Notes: a model not told the origin generated them from the letters alone. 64,000 bases of DNA from Saccharina japonica (GCA_008828725.1 MEHQ01001160.1:1-64000), one strand, 5' to 3'; positions 46,905-58,040 are shown, numbered from the stretch's first letter. Made by a program: numbers and translations.

Positions 46905-47671
46905 CATATTACATTTTGTTGTTTCGAGTCTCCTCTTTTGATTACAGCTTAGGAGCTCTATTACCCCACCCAAACAACAAGTGTTAATATAATCTAGAAC
47001 TGCATCCCAATGAATGTCGCCAGGTCCTGATGAATTCACGAGTCGATTCTCGAAACACACGGAGCATTCAAGTGACATGCTGGGTCGAGGGTTCTCGAGA
47101 GTAAGCGGTTTGGCCGAACGATTCCACCTCAGTCGTACGGTCACGCGTCGATGCCTTCATTAACGACAAGCCAGCGCAAAAGAACGGTTTGCCGGGATGG
47201 GCAATCAGATCTCTTGCATAGTAGTGTTTATGGTTAGGTTTTGGCGTCCTTGTCTGAGGGGCTCAGATAAAAAAAGGGATCACCCCTACAAGGCAACGCC
47301 TATATCGTTGCATTTCTCCACTATCGATCTGGGGTAATATCCGATGACGGGAATGTCGGACGATCAGGTGCAATCGTACGGCACACCCGGTATTATAACA
47401 AGCACCGAAAACGCTGGCCGGAGACACACCGCAACAACGCTTGGTATCACGTTCGTCGAGCTGCCAGTTGGGGTGATTTCACGACTACCAACGAGCTTTG
47501 GTTGTGTTCCGTTCGCAGACAAACTGACGTATTTCCGATGGTTCGGGTTTCGGCGCCAGCTAATACACTGCAGGCTGGATGAAGCAGCTGAGAGAAGCCA
47601 CGCGAGGGCAATGTTCCCTTCCCGGCCGGCGGGATAATGCCTAAACATATGGTGATGTATGCAGCGCGGAA

Positions 47672-47915
47672 GGACGCCTGCTGCCACAGAGGTAGCATTT
47701 TTCAGCTTAGAAAACTTCTGAGTGACGCGGCTCCTTAACTCAAAATCGCCCGGAATTCGTTCTTGTGCGGCAAGTTGTTCCAATTTATGCTTAGGTCAGG
47801 AGATTGTACATCAGGTGGAAGTTAAACTTCACCGTATGGATACCTTCTGCGCGAGGTGTGCAATCCCTCAAGTGACTTTACACATTCCGGAGGTATGCTA
47901 CGCATGTTTCGATAA
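47672..47915 (+). mobile_element. M1 MITE, eroded copy (left arm)
   Basis: CCTGCTGCCACAGAGGTAGC at the left, GCGGCTCCTTAACTCAAAAT inside; the right end is degenerate. Mirrored at 58041-58284. Confidence 0.55.
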
Positions 47916-48039
47916 ACGGCACCCGTAGGCAATACCAAAACCCCTCCTTTCATCCGTGACCATATATCGAGTGTCTTACTACAGCGGACATACACACCGT
48001 TTTGTTGTATACTCTTCAATCATCACGCCACATTTGACG

Positions 48040-48288
48040 GAGGAACCTTGGTTTTGTCTTTCGTTTTCGTCAGATATAGTGCACTGCTTACGGCCGATAT
48101 AAGCACGATCAAAGCCAGACTTACAGTAGTTGTACAGATAATTTTCGTACACTTAAAAATTATGAAATTCATGACTGCAACGTTTAAAAGAGAAACCTTG
48201 GCTTTGTTATTAGTGGGATACAAACAGTACACGGTTCGGAGCGGATATAAGAACCGTCAAATCCAGACGTAGTTGTATAGGTAATTTT
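48040..48288. repeat. Diverged ~150-bp tandem duplication (left arm)
   Basis: AACCTTGG..TTTTGTC..GATATAAG..CAAAGCCAGACTTACAGTAG (about 48040-48140) is repeated as AACCTTGG..GATATAAG..CAAATCCAGACGTAGTTG (about 48195-48288). Mirrored in the right arm. Confidence 0.6.
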
Positions 48289-48834
48289 GATTGCCCTGCA
48301 GTCCCAAGTATTGCAATTAGTGCATTATCCACCCGTCGTTAAGCAAGAAATCTAATCTGGGCCAGCAGCACTTTTCCTTACTACTGCAGACGTGGGTGCA
48401 GGTATGTATTTAGCCACCGGGCAACACACGTAGCATTCGTGTATCTGGTTTGATACTCCGTCATCTGATAAGGTGGGTGACAGGGCGAAATTTATTCGGC
48501 TGAATAAGAGGAAGTCGAAAGATCTTTACATTCAAGAAAAGGAGCATTAGCAAGGCCAGGCTATATATGTAGAGTAAATCTACACTAGAAGGACCGGTTT
48601 ACTTCAGTCAACTCTGAACTACAGTCGTGTCTATTCAGGGCAGCCGCCGTTTATCACTTGCTTGAATCAACAGAACGCAGATATTTGTTTAAAACAAATA
48701 CAACATCAGTCCCACGATGATGTTTCATCTCCCTACGTTGTCCTAAACTGCACCGGTTTGCCTAAAGTATACACGTATCTCCATAGACACATGTGATAAT
48801 AGAGTAAACGCCTCTCCATATAGTCTGCACCCAC

Positions 48835-49320
48835 CGTGGTCGGGTTGTTGTAGTCGATCCTGTCTGCGGTGGGATCGGTGACCTACAGCTCAAAGCCATA
48901 CTCCGCCTCCTCCCACTCCAGCTTGATCTTCAGAGCGTCGCTGCACCCCTCGTTAACCATGTCCACCGCCAAGGCCGTGTCGTCTTGGTTGTTGTCAATC
49001 CCGGCCTCGCCCGGGTCGAGAACGACAAAGTTGAAGATTGCTCGGCTGAAACCGATTGGAAGATCGGTGATGGTCGCCGTGAAGTTCTCAGAGTCGACGT
49101 CGATTTCGCCCTGATCGCGCACGAATTCGCTTTTCGAGTTCTCGTTGTTGAAGGTAGAGGATGAGCGCGGTGGGTGCCACGAGGGCGGTATCGTCGTCCT
49201 TCTCGAAGTTTCCCGACACAGTGATCGTTTCCGGCTGTGCCCCCTCGACATTAAGCAACGTGTAGTAGGTATCTCCGTCGTAGAGGTCGGCGTCTCCTGG
49301 ACCGGCCCATCCCCCCACCG
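48835..49320 (-). pseudogene. Paralog exon 13', left arm (frameshift and TAG)
   Basis: Minus strand: starts VGGWAGPGDADLYDGD and runs to PTALILYL; the frame then shifts at about 49153 and resumes as FNNENSKSEFVRDQGEIDVD, FTATITDLPIGFSRAIFNF, EGCSDALKIKLEWEEAEYGF, EL, TAG (48883-48885), then VTDPTADRIDYNNPTT and the donor GTGGGT. The segment after TAG matches the DUF2135 motif VTDPNG.. closely, so it was coding until recently. Confidence 0.8.
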
Positions 49321-49510
49321 CTTAAAACTCAATATAAGAAATACACGTTGTCAGTAATCGCAAGAGTAGGGCATAGGCAGGTTCGAAATATCAACACCAA
49401 CACAAGCAACGGTGCAACCGTTGGATCTCGCCTGATTAAAAAAAAACGCAATACTTTCAAGACATTGTAACGTTATCCGGCAAACCATCATTGTTGCGTG
49501 TGTTTTATAC

Positions 49511-49828
49511 ATGTGTGGCAACAGACCCCATCTGTGCGGTAAGAACTTTGTCGGGTCGTTTACTGTTGTGTTCTGGACGTTGTCAATGTCACTCATCCCG
49601 TATATCTCGTTCAAGATTCGTTTGGGAAAGGCGATTATCATTTTGTCGTTCCTGCTGATTTTTCGAAACTGTATGATTATGTCTACCATCTACGGCGTCG
49701 TGGCCAAGCGGAAGTCGCAGGTGTTTTTATTAATTACTAACGCCGCAAAATTCGCATCCAGGAGGTCAGAAAGGCACGGGGACTTTCAACCACGCGAACA
49801 ACTTCAGGAGAAGTTACTCAACCCATAA
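49511..49828 (+). other. Hydrophobic open frame in the paralog's intron (left arm)
   Basis: 105 codons with three possible membrane segments (FVGSFTVVFWTLSMSLIPYI, AIIILSFLLIF, FLLITNAA). It is antisense to intron 12'-13' and AT-rich, with no recognised family and no splice or promoter support. A GTGGCCAAGCGG A-box-like motif lies inside. It is identical in the right arm (56128-56445). Probably not a gene. Confidence 0.15.
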
Positions 49829-49849
49829 CCTCGATCGCAGGCTGTATAT

Positions 49850-50092
49850 GACTCATCCCACGGTAGGGGCGCAGCAGAATCTTCTGAGCTCCTCACATGA
49901 GGAGCTCAATATCTCACCCGAAACATGACTTCGGAAACATTCGTTCGAGCAACCCGACCACAACATTCAATGCTGTAGTCTAAAAACAAACCTACCAGTA
50001 AAGAGTAATAGTATCCGGTGGTTACTCACGTGAGAATCTCAACCGGTCAGAGAATATGGAGCCAAAAAGTGGTACCCCTACCGTGGGATTAC
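49850..50092 (-). mobile_element. M1-related MITE with CCACGGTAGGGG ends (left arm)
   Basis: The termini ATCCCACGGTAGGGG and CCCCTACCGTGGGAT are perfect inverted repeats of a variant sequence. The interior palindrome GAGCTCCTCACATGAGGAGC is as in M1. Mirrored at 55864-56106. Confidence 0.65.
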
Positions 50093-50163
50093 TTATATAT
50101 CGAGCACGTAGCTAGTATTTTCGTCTCTCGTTGAATACCAACAGTGCGGTTTCGATAGCGGAT

Positions 50164-50413
50164 ACGTGCTACGATAGACATAGCACGTTTTGGCCAAAAT
50201 GCCTTCTGAATGATCGATATCCTTAACACAAAATCGGCGGGCTGTCATTATTTTGTTGCAATCTCCTTCCCTGTATGTTTGGGTCGTGGGATTGTCAATC
50301 GGATATAATAGCACGTTTACTTTCCTCCAAAATCAGTTGGGGGTGAGGTACAAAGCTCTTCAAGTAAGGAGCTCCAGAAAATACACAAGGTGCACTTCTT
50401 TCGTAGCATGCAT
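50164..50413 (+). mobile_element. M1 MITE, full-length copy (left arm)
   Basis: ACGTGCTACGATAGACATAG at the left; TTTCGTAGCATGCATC at the right. Mirrored at 55543-55792. Confidence 0.75.
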
Positions 50414-50419
50414 CTGCGG

Positions 50420-50686
50420 CGCATGCTAGGGGAGAGGTACGAGTAGCACGTTTCGGCTAAAGTGTTTTGTGAGTGACCGGGCTCCTTAACCCAAAATCGT
50501 CAGACTTTCGTTCTTGTGAAAATAAACCATTGTTCGTTTTATCCTTATTTGGTGCCACGACATTGTTCATCCGGCAGCACTTTCGTTTTCTACCAAAATC
50601 AGTTTATGCTTTGCTATTCGTGAAGAGCGCCTCAAGTGAGAACCCTCCGGAAAAACATAGTGTATCTCTATCGTTGCATGCGCCCG
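50420..50686 (+). mobile_element. M1 MITE, full-length copy, tandem with the previous (left arm)
   Basis: GCATGCTAGGGGAGAGGTAC at the left; CTCTATCGTTGCATGCGC at the right. Only about 6 bp separate it from its neighbour. Mirrored at 55270-55536. Confidence 0.75.
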
Positions 50687-50732
50687 ACGAACGATAAGCA
50701 CGGTACGGAGAGAACACATGCGATACTCAAAC

Positions 50733-50783
50733 CAGCGATCATGGCATTGGCTACGCTTTCCGGCACACCGAGGTTCCTCAACG
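50733..50783 (-). pseudogene. Paralog exon 12', left arm
   Basis: 51 nt after GTGTCTTCAG on the minus strand, reading LRNLGVPESVANAMIA and one nucleotide, with donor GTTTGA. This joins in phase 1 to exon 13' (CG|GTG GGG..). Homolog of exon 12 of the plus-strand gene. Confidence 0.65.
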
Positions 50784-51597
50784 CTGAAGACACATGATTT
50801 GAAGAAACAAAAAACGTCGCCGGCAGAGTGCATCCATGTCAGATGTCAGAAGGAGTTTGTGCGGGTCTGGTCTCACATATAAGTTCGTGTGTTAGAGCCA
50901 ATCGCGCTTAGAGTCACGGTTAGGTTTCTTTGACTACAGTAGTGGCAGAGCTGAAAGCATTGCGGTCGAAAGCAAACTCGACGGCAGCGTGTGAATGTTA
51001 CACTGCCACAGGAGGCATGCTGTCACAATTGTAATGTTTCAAGCTCGCCTTCGGTATGGTGTGTACGCAATAAAAACTCTACCCGGGTGCGTTACCTAGC
51101 TGAGTATGACTTAATCACAACCAATTCACATACCCCGATCAATACTCTACCAATCGCCCGCTTGTACATATAGCTGCTTATCGAAGATAGAGGCGGGAAG
51201 TGTCTCCGTGTTTTTTACAGGTAGCGTTGGGAATTTTAAGGCATTTGATCAAACCGATGTGAATGTCACAACAGAGTCCCCTCATCGGACTGACAAGCCG
51301 CTCTTTCACTTCGCGTATCGCTCGTCGCGATACGAACCGTAAAACATCAATCAGCGTGAATCCGCGATACTATGCCACCCAGGGACATACCGCCCACATG
51401 TGGACTGCGCATCGAAGTATACGGGACCTAACAGCTGTCAGATCTTTCAGCCAAGAATCAGCTTGCCCACCTAGCTCGCCTTCCACGAGCCGATGGCTCG
51501 TCTACCTATCCCAACCGCGGTCGGGAAGTGCCCATACTCCGAAGCAGGCGCGCCTGTTCGTATTGGGTGCGATCACTGGCGCAGGATCAGCGATCAG

Positions 51598-52478
51598 CTA
51601 TTGGGGCTGGGTTCTTCGCATCTTAGTATCTCTCACGCCAGCCTTACTATCGGAATAGACTAGCTCGTCGACTGCTCCGAAGCCTTTTAAGTCTCCGAAG
51701 TATCGCCGAATGTGTGTGGGGTCTATAGGCGGTGCTACCAGGGATCTTCCGACGGCTCGTGCGACGTCACCCACTACTCCTCCGNTATCTCGCATCAAGG
51801 TTGTGCAAATGTGTGCCAGCTTGTATAGCAAATCTTCTCTCTCTTGTGCATCAAGGTCGTGTTTTCCAAGTTTTGTTTTTCTGCGTGCCATTGTTGTACC
51901 ATGCGTTCTGTTCTGTTTCGACTGAGCGACACACGATAAGGAAGCCGTAAACGTGCTGACTCGCTACTCTCCCGCGAATCGACCGGAACAAACGTGCTAA
52001 TATTAGGCTCCTGCTCAGACGGCTCAACTAGCCCGTCCTGTGCGTGCCCCTCTGTCTGATTTGCACTGTGCCTGTGCTCCCACCGTATCGGTTGGGTTGG
52101 CCCCGCCCCCTGTTGGTGGGGGGCGCCCGACGGCATCTTCTGTACTGCTGTGGGGATTTTGTTGTACTGAATGGGTGAACGGCCCTTCTGGTTTGCGCTA
52201 TGGTGTGAGTCTTCGGTACCCTCGGTGGCATCTCCAACCCGATTCGACCCGAAGTCTTCTGTGCCCTCGGTGGCATCTCCAACCCGGGTCGACAAGAAGT
52301 GGGGGACACAGCAAGCCCCCTGCTCACACCAAACCCGCTGTGCTAAACCTTCCGTGACCTCCGTGGCATCTCCAACCCGATTCAACGGTAAGTGGGGGTG
52401 TTCAGGCTTATAGGTCGAGTTGCTCGAACTCTTCCCCTCGTCCCTTTTATCAAGTACTCCCTTCTTCTGATCTGTCAC
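51598..52478 (-). CDS. Repetitive ORF near palindrome centre, left arm (NRVGDATE repeats)
   Basis: Two overlapping frames on the minus strand. The first (52478-51795, 227 codons) has a charged start (MTDQKKGVLDKRDEGKSSSN), three copies of RVGDATE[GV]TE, then a Pro/Gln-rich part. The second (51891-51598) begins MARRKTKLGKHDLDAQERED and includes GVVGDVARAVGRSLVAPPI; it contains the codon with the N at 51785. No family was recognised. Tandem nucleotide repeats and multiple copies suggest a mobile-element or satellite-derived frame. Its mirror is 53478-54358. Confidence 0.3.
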
Positions 52479-52577
52479 TGCTGGGTACTGGTACGTGGTT
52501 CTGCGCTGACGATCTGAGTTATGAGACGTCGTGTCATGCTAGTATTAGGCTGATGCTCGGATGGCTTAACTAGCCCG

Positions 52578-53378
52578 GTACATAGTACCGGAGGTGCGTT
52601 TTAATCCAGGTATACCTGCGGTTTTGGGTTGGTAATCGAGTTACAGGTTTCTTAAAATGAGATGCTCTGCTTGTTAACAGCCTTCCGGGGCGCGGGCAGC
52701 AACTGACAATAGGGGCCCTGCAACCAGGCGGGGCTGACCGAAAGGGGAGGTAGGTGCGCGAGCAGATTGGATAGTATTAGGAAACGCCAGGAGACCCGTG
52801 GGGATTCGCCATACACCCACTCCCGGATCGGTGTCGCCGGCCCTGCTTCACGGTGATAGTCAGGTTCCAAGTATCAAAATGCAGAGAGTCAAACACCAGA
52901 ACGTTTGAAGCAGAGTGTGCGCAAGAACAGCAAGACATCACACCTCAGAACTCAGATAGTCAGCGCAGTACCACGTACCTGTACCAAGCAGTGACATATC
53001 AGAAGAAGGGAGTACTTGGTAAAAGGGACGAGGGTAAGAGTACGAGCAACTCGACCTATAAGCCTGAACCACCCCACCTGCCGTCGAATCGGGTTGGAGA
53101 TGCCACCGAGGTCGCGGAAGGTTAATCACAGCGTGTTTGGTGTGAGCAGGGGGCTTGTTGTGTTCCCCACTTCTTGTCAAATCGGGTTGGAGATGCCACC
53201 GAGGGTACTAAAGACTCACACTATAGCGCAAACCAGAAGGACCGTTCACCCATTCAGTACAACATAATCCCCGCAGCAATACAGAATATGCCCCCCCCCC
53301 CCAGGGGCGGCGCCAACCCAACCGATACGGTGGGGGCACAAGACACAGTGCAAATCAGACAGAGGGGCACGCACGGGA
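52578..53378. other. Spacer of the giant inverted repeat (801 bp)
   Basis: It is not part of the mirror symmetry. 52578-52938 is unique; 52939-53378 is an older, diverged copy of the same ~480-bp unit that forms the inner end of each arm (QKKGVLGKRDEGKSTSNSTY, two RVGDATE copies, then a C(12) run and GGCGCCAACCCAACCGATAC). The centre of symmetry (52,978) falls inside this stretch. Confidence 0.8.
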
Positions 53379-53957
53379 CGGGCTAGTTAAGCCATCCGAG
53401 CATCAGCCTAATACTAGCATGACACGACGTCTCATAACTCAGATCGTCAGCGCAGAACCACGTACCAGTACCCAGCAGTGACAGATCAGAAGAAGGGAGT
53501 ACTTGATAAAAGGGACGAGGGGAAGAGTTCGAGCAACTCGACCTATAAGCCTGAACACCCCCACTTACCGTTGAATCGGGTTGGAGATGCCACGGAGGTC
53601 ACGGAAGGTTTAGCACAGCGGGTTTGGTGTGAGCAGGGGGCTTGCTGTGTCCCCCACTTCTTGTCGACCCGGGTTGGAGATGCCACCGAGGGCACAGAAG
53701 ACTTCGGGTCGAATCGGGTTGGAGATGCCACCGAGGGTACCGAAGACTCACACCATAGCGCAAACCAGAAGGGCCGTTCACCCATTCAGTACAACAAAAT
53801 CCCCACAGCAGTACAGAAGATGCCGTCGGGCGCCCCCCACCAACAGGGGGCGGGGCCAACCCAACCGATACGGTGGGAGCACAGGCACAGTGCAAATCAG
53901 ACAGAGGGGCACGCACAGGACGGGCTAGTTGAGCCGTCTGAGCAGGAGCCTAATATT
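52939..53957 (+). repeat. Two direct ~480-520-bp units at the palindrome centre
   Basis: AACTCAGAT.GTCAGCGCAG begins both units (about 52941 and 53436); both end with CTAGTTAAGCC/CTAGTTGAGCC and CCTAATA.TAGCA. Inside each, TCGGGTTGGAGATGCCACCG is repeated two (unit 1) or three (unit 2) times. Confidence 0.75.
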
Positions 53958-54358
53958 AGCACGTTTGTTCCGGTCGATTCGCGGGAGAGTAGCGAGTCAG
54001 CACGTTTACGGCTTCCTTATCGTGTGTCGCTCAGTCGAAACAGAACAGAACGCATGGTACAACAATGGCACGCAGAAAAACAAAACTTGGAAAACACGAC
54101 CTTGATGCACAAGAGAGAGAAGATTTGCTATACAAGCTGGCACACATTTGCACAACCTTGATGCGAGATANCGGAGGAGTAGTGGGTGACGTCGCACGAG
54201 CCGTCGGAAGATCCCTGGTAGCACCGCCTATAGACCCCACACACATTCGGCGATACTTCGGAGACTTAAAAGGCTTCGGAGCAGTCGACGAGCTAGTCTA
54301 TTCCGATAGTAAGGCTGGCGTGAGAGATACTAAGATGCGAAGAACCCAGCCCCAATAG
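53478..54358 (+). CDS. Repetitive ORF near palindrome centre, right arm
   Basis: Mirror of the left-arm frames: 53478-54161 (three RVGDATE[GV]TE copies at nt 53573-53735) and the overlapping 54065-54358. The two frames overlap by about 97 nt in different phases, as in a frameshifted single gene or two stacked genes. Function unknown. Confidence 0.3.
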
Positions 54359-55172
54359 CTGATCGCTGATCCTGCGCCAGTGATCGCACCCAATACGAAC
54401 AGGCGCGCCTGCTTCGGAGTATGGGCACTTCCCGACCGCGGTTGGGATAGGTAGACGAGCCATCGGCTCGTGGAAGGCGAGCTAGGTGGGCAAGCTGATT
54501 CTTGGCTGAAAGATCTGACAGCTGTTAGGTCCCGTATACTTCGATGCGCAGTCCACATGTGGGCGGTATGTCCCTGGGTGGCATAGTATCGCGGATTCAC
54601 GCTGATTGATGTTTTACGGTTCGTATCGCGACGAGCGATACGCGAAGTGAAAGAGCGGCTTGTCAGTCCGATGAGGGGACTCTGTTGTGACATTCACATC
54701 GGTTTGATCAAATGCCTTAAAATTCCCAACGCTACCTGTAAAAAACACGGAGACACTTCCCGCCTCTATCTTCGATAAGCAGCTATATGTACAAGCGGGC
54801 GATTGGTAGAGTATTGATCGGGGTATGTGAATTGGTTGTGATTAAGTCATACTCAGCTAGGTAACGCACCCGGGTAGAGTTTTTATTGCGTACACACCAT
54901 ACCGAAGGCGAGCTTGAAACATTACAATTGTGACAGCATGCCTCCTGTGGCAGTGTAACATTCACACGCTGCCGTCGAGTTTGCTTTCGACCGCAATGCT
55001 TTCAGCTCTGCCACTACTGTAGTCAAAGAAACCTAACCGTGACTCTAAGCGCGATTGGCTCTAACACACGAACTTATATGTGAGACCAGACCCGCACAAA
55101 CTCCTTCTGACATCTGACATGGATGCACTCTGCCGGCGACGTTTTTTGTTTCTTCAAATCATGTGTCTTCAG
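54359..55172. other. Arm interior between repetitive ORF and exon 12'
   Basis: It contains short hairpins (CGAGCCATCGGCTCG near 54458; CGTATCGCGACGAGCGATAC near 54621). No homolog of the upstream WSC-gene exons was found, so the paralog seems to be cut off before exon 12'. The same holds for the mirror 50784-51597. Confidence 0.45.
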
Positions 55173-55223
55173 CGTTGAGGAACCTCGGTGTGCCGGAAAG
55201 CGTAGCCAATGCCATGATCGCTG
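55173..55223 (+). pseudogene. Paralog exon 12', right arm
   Basis: Same as its left-arm mirror: reads LRNLGVPESVANAMIA, acceptor GTGTCTTCAG, weak donor G|GTTTGA. Here it is in the same orientation as the WSC gene 22.8 kb upstream. Confidence 0.65.
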
Positions 55224-55269
55224 GTTTGAGTATCGCATGTGTTCTCTCCGTACCGTGCTTATCGTTCGT

Positions 55270-55536
55270 CGGGCGCATGCAACGATAGAGATACACTATG
55301 TTTTTCCGGAGGGTTCTCACTTGAGGCGCTCTTCACGAATAGCAAAGCATAAACTGATTTTGGTAGAAAACGAAAGTGCTGCCGGATGAACAATGTCGTG
55401 GCACCAAATAAGGATAAAACGAACAATGGTTTATTTTCACAAGAACGAAAGTCTGACGATTTTGGGTTAAGGAGCCCGGTCACTCACAAAACACTTTAGC
55501 CGAAACGTGCTACTCGTACCTCTCCCCTAGCATGCG
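55270..55536 (-). mobile_element. M1 MITE (right arm mirror of 50420-50686)
   Basis: Identical to its mirror copy as far as read by eye. Confidence 0.75.
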
Positions 55537-55542
55537 CCGCAG

Positions 55543-55792
55543 ATGCATGCTACGAAAGAAGTGCACCTTGTGTATTTTCTGGAGCTCCTTACTTGAAGAG
55601 CTTTGTACCTCACCCCCAACTGATTTTGGAGGAAAGTAAACGTGCTATTATATCCGATTGACAATCCCACGACCCAAACATACAGGGAAGGAGATTGCAA
55701 CAAAATAATGACAGCCCGCCGATTTTGTGTTAAGGATATCGATCATTCAGAAGGCATTTTGGCCAAAACGTGCTATGTCTATCGTAGCACGT
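55543..55792 (-). mobile_element. M1 MITE (right arm mirror of 50164-50413)
   Basis: Left end GATGCATGCTACGAAAG; right end CTATCGTAGCACGTATCC. Confidence 0.75.
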
Positions 55793-55863
55793 ATCCGCTA
55801 TCGAAACCGCACTGTTGGTATTCAACGAGAGACGAAAATACTAGCTACGTGCTCGATATATAA

Positions 55864-56106
55864 GTAATCCCACGGTAGGGGTACCACTTTTTGGCTCCAT
55901 ATTCTCTGACCGGTTGAGATTCTCACGTGAGTAACCACCGGATACTATTACTCTTTACTGGTAGGTTTGTTTTTAGACTACAGCATTGAATGTTGTGGTC
56001 GGGTTGCTCGAACGAATGTTTCCGAAGTCATGTTTCGGGTGAGATATTGAGCTCCTCATGTGAGGAGCTCAGAAGATTCTGCTGCGCCCCTACCGTGGGA
56101 TGAGTC
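55864..56106 (+). mobile_element. M1-related MITE (right arm mirror of 49850-50092)
   Basis: Ends ATCCCACGGTAGGGG and CCCCTACCGTGGGAT. Confidence 0.65.
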
Positions 56107-56635
56107 ATATACAGCCTGCGATCGAGGTTATGGGTTGAGTAACTTCTCCTGAAGTTGTTCGCGTGGTTGAAAGTCCCCGTGCCTTTCTGACCTCCTGGAT
56201 GCGAATTTTGCGGCGTTAGTAATTAATAAAAACACCTGCGACTTCCGCTTGGCCACGACGCCGTAGATGGTAGACATAATCATACAGTTTCGAAAAATCA
56301 GCAGGAACGACAAAATGATAATCGCCTTTCCCAAACGAATCTTGAACGAGATATACGGGATGAGTGACATTGACAACGTCCAGAACACAACAGTAAACGA
56401 CCCGACAAAGTTCTTACCGCACAGATGGGGTCTGTTGCCACACATGTATAAAACACACGCAACAATGATGGTTTGCCGGATAACGTTACAATGTCTTGAA
56501 AGTATTGCGTTTTTTTTTAATCAGGCGAGATCCAACGGTTGCACCGTTGCTTGTGTTGGTGTTGATATTTCGAACCTGCCTATGCCCTACTCTTGCGATT
56601 ACTGACAACGTGTATTTCTTATATTGATTTTTAAG

Positions 56636-57121
56636 CGGTGGGGGGATGGGCCGGTCCAGGAGACGCCGACCTCTACGACGGAGATGCCTACTACACGTTG
56701 CTTAATGTCGAGGGGGCAGAGCCGGAAACGATCACTGTGTCGGGAAACTTCGAGAAGGACGACGATACCGCCCTCGTGGCACCCACCGCGCTCATCCTCT
56801 ACCTTCAACAACGAGAACTCGAAAAGCGAATTCGTGCGCGATCAGGGCGAAATCGACGTCGACTCTGAGAACTTCACGGCGACCATCACCGATCTTCCAA
56901 TCGGTTTCAGCCGAGCAATCTTCAACTTTGTCGTTCTCGACCCGGGCGAGGCCGGGATTGACAACAACCAAGACGACACGGCCTTGGCGGTGGACATGGT
57001 TAACGAGGGGTGCAGCGACGCTCTGAAGATCAAGCTGGAGTGGGAGGAGGCGGAGTATGGCTTTGAGCTGTAGGTCACCGATCCCACCGCAGACAGGATC
57101 GACTACAACAACCCGACCACG
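56636..57121 (+). pseudogene. Paralog exon 13', right arm (frameshift and TAG)
   Basis: After TTTTTAAG it reads VGGWAGPGDADLYDGDAYY and EPETITVSGNFEKDDDTA, to PTALILYL. A net one-base shift occurs at CTCTACCTTCAAC (about 56803), and coding resumes in the next frame to EYGFEL, then TAG at 57071-57073, then VTDPTADRIDYNNPTT and GTGGGT. The lesions equal those of the left arm; three substitutions differ (for example GDTYY/GDAYY and EGAQPE/EGAEPE). Confidence 0.8.
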
Positions 57122-57667
57122 GTGGGTGCAGACTATATGGAGAGGCGTTTACTCTATTATCACATGTGTCTATGGAGATACGTGTATACTTTAGGCAAAC
57201 CGGTGCAGTTTAGGACAACGTAGGGAGATGAAACATCATCGTGGGACTGATGTTGTATTTGTTTTAAACAAATATCTGCGTTCTGTTGATTCAAGCAAGT
57301 GATAAACGGCGGCTGCCCTGAATAGACACGACTGTAGTTCAGAGTTGACTGAAGTAAACCGGTCCTTCTAGTGTAGATTTACTCTACATATATAGCCTGG
57401 CCTTGCTAATGCTCCTTTTCTTGAATGTAAAGATCTTTCGACTTCCTCTTATTCAGCCGAATAAATTTCGCCCTGTCACCCACCTTATCAGATGACGGAG
57501 TATCAAACCAGATACACGAATGCTACGTGTGTTGCCCGGTGGCTAAATACATACCTGCACCCACGTCTGCAGTAGTAAGGAAAAGTGCTGCTGGCCCAGA
57601 TTAGATTTCTTGCTTAACGACGGGTGGATAATGCACTAATTGCAATACTTGGGACTGCAGGGCGAAT

Positions 57668-57916
57668 CAAAATTACCTATACAACTACGTCTGGATTTGA
57701 CGGTTCTTATATCCGCTCCGAACCGTGTACTGTTTGTATCCCACTAATAACAAAGCCAAGGTTTCTCTTTTAAACGTTGCAGTTATGAATTTCATAATTT
57801 TTAAGTGTACGAAAATTATCTGTACAACTACTGTAAGTCTGGCTTTGATCGTGCTTATATCGGCCGTAAGCAGTGCACTATATCTGACGAAAACGAAAGA
57901 CAAAACCAAGGTTCCT
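57668..57916. repeat. Diverged ~150-bp tandem duplication (right arm)
   Basis: Mirror of 48040-48288. One substitution distinguishes the arms (ATTCATGACTGC on the left, ATTCATAACTGC when the right arm is complemented). Confidence 0.6.
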
Positions 57917-58040
57917 CCGTCAAATGTGGCGTGATGATTGAAGAGTATACAACAAAACGGTGTGTATGTCCGCTGTAGTAAGACACTCGATATATGGTCA
58001 CGGATGAAAGGAGGGGTTTTGGTATTGCCTACGGGTGCCG

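Larger units (their letters stand above)
43353..52577. repeat. Left arm of giant inverted repeat (9.2 kb)
   Basis: The arm is the reverse complement of 53379-62603; paired coordinates add to 105,956 or 105,957 along the whole length. Outer edge: TAGCACCAAG followed by 19 G (43363-43381). Inner edge: ..GGCTTAACTAGCCCG at 52577. Differences between arms are few: single-base indels and a handful of substitutions, for example three in exon 13'. It carries exons 12'-14' of a paralogous gene on the minus strand, six to seven M1 copies and a repetitive ORF near the centre. A single N sits at 51785. Confidence 0.92.

Noticed and set aside
48869-49114. Plus-strand ORF opposite exon 13' and similar antisense frames (26412-26615, 33812-34255, 37356-37829)
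   Set aside because: They are shadows of GC-rich coding exons on the other strand, with no motif of their own.
54650-54690. Hammerhead-like core (GATGAGGGGAC) in the arm
   Set aside because: The CTGATGAG and GAAA core elements and the three stems required are not present in the right order.
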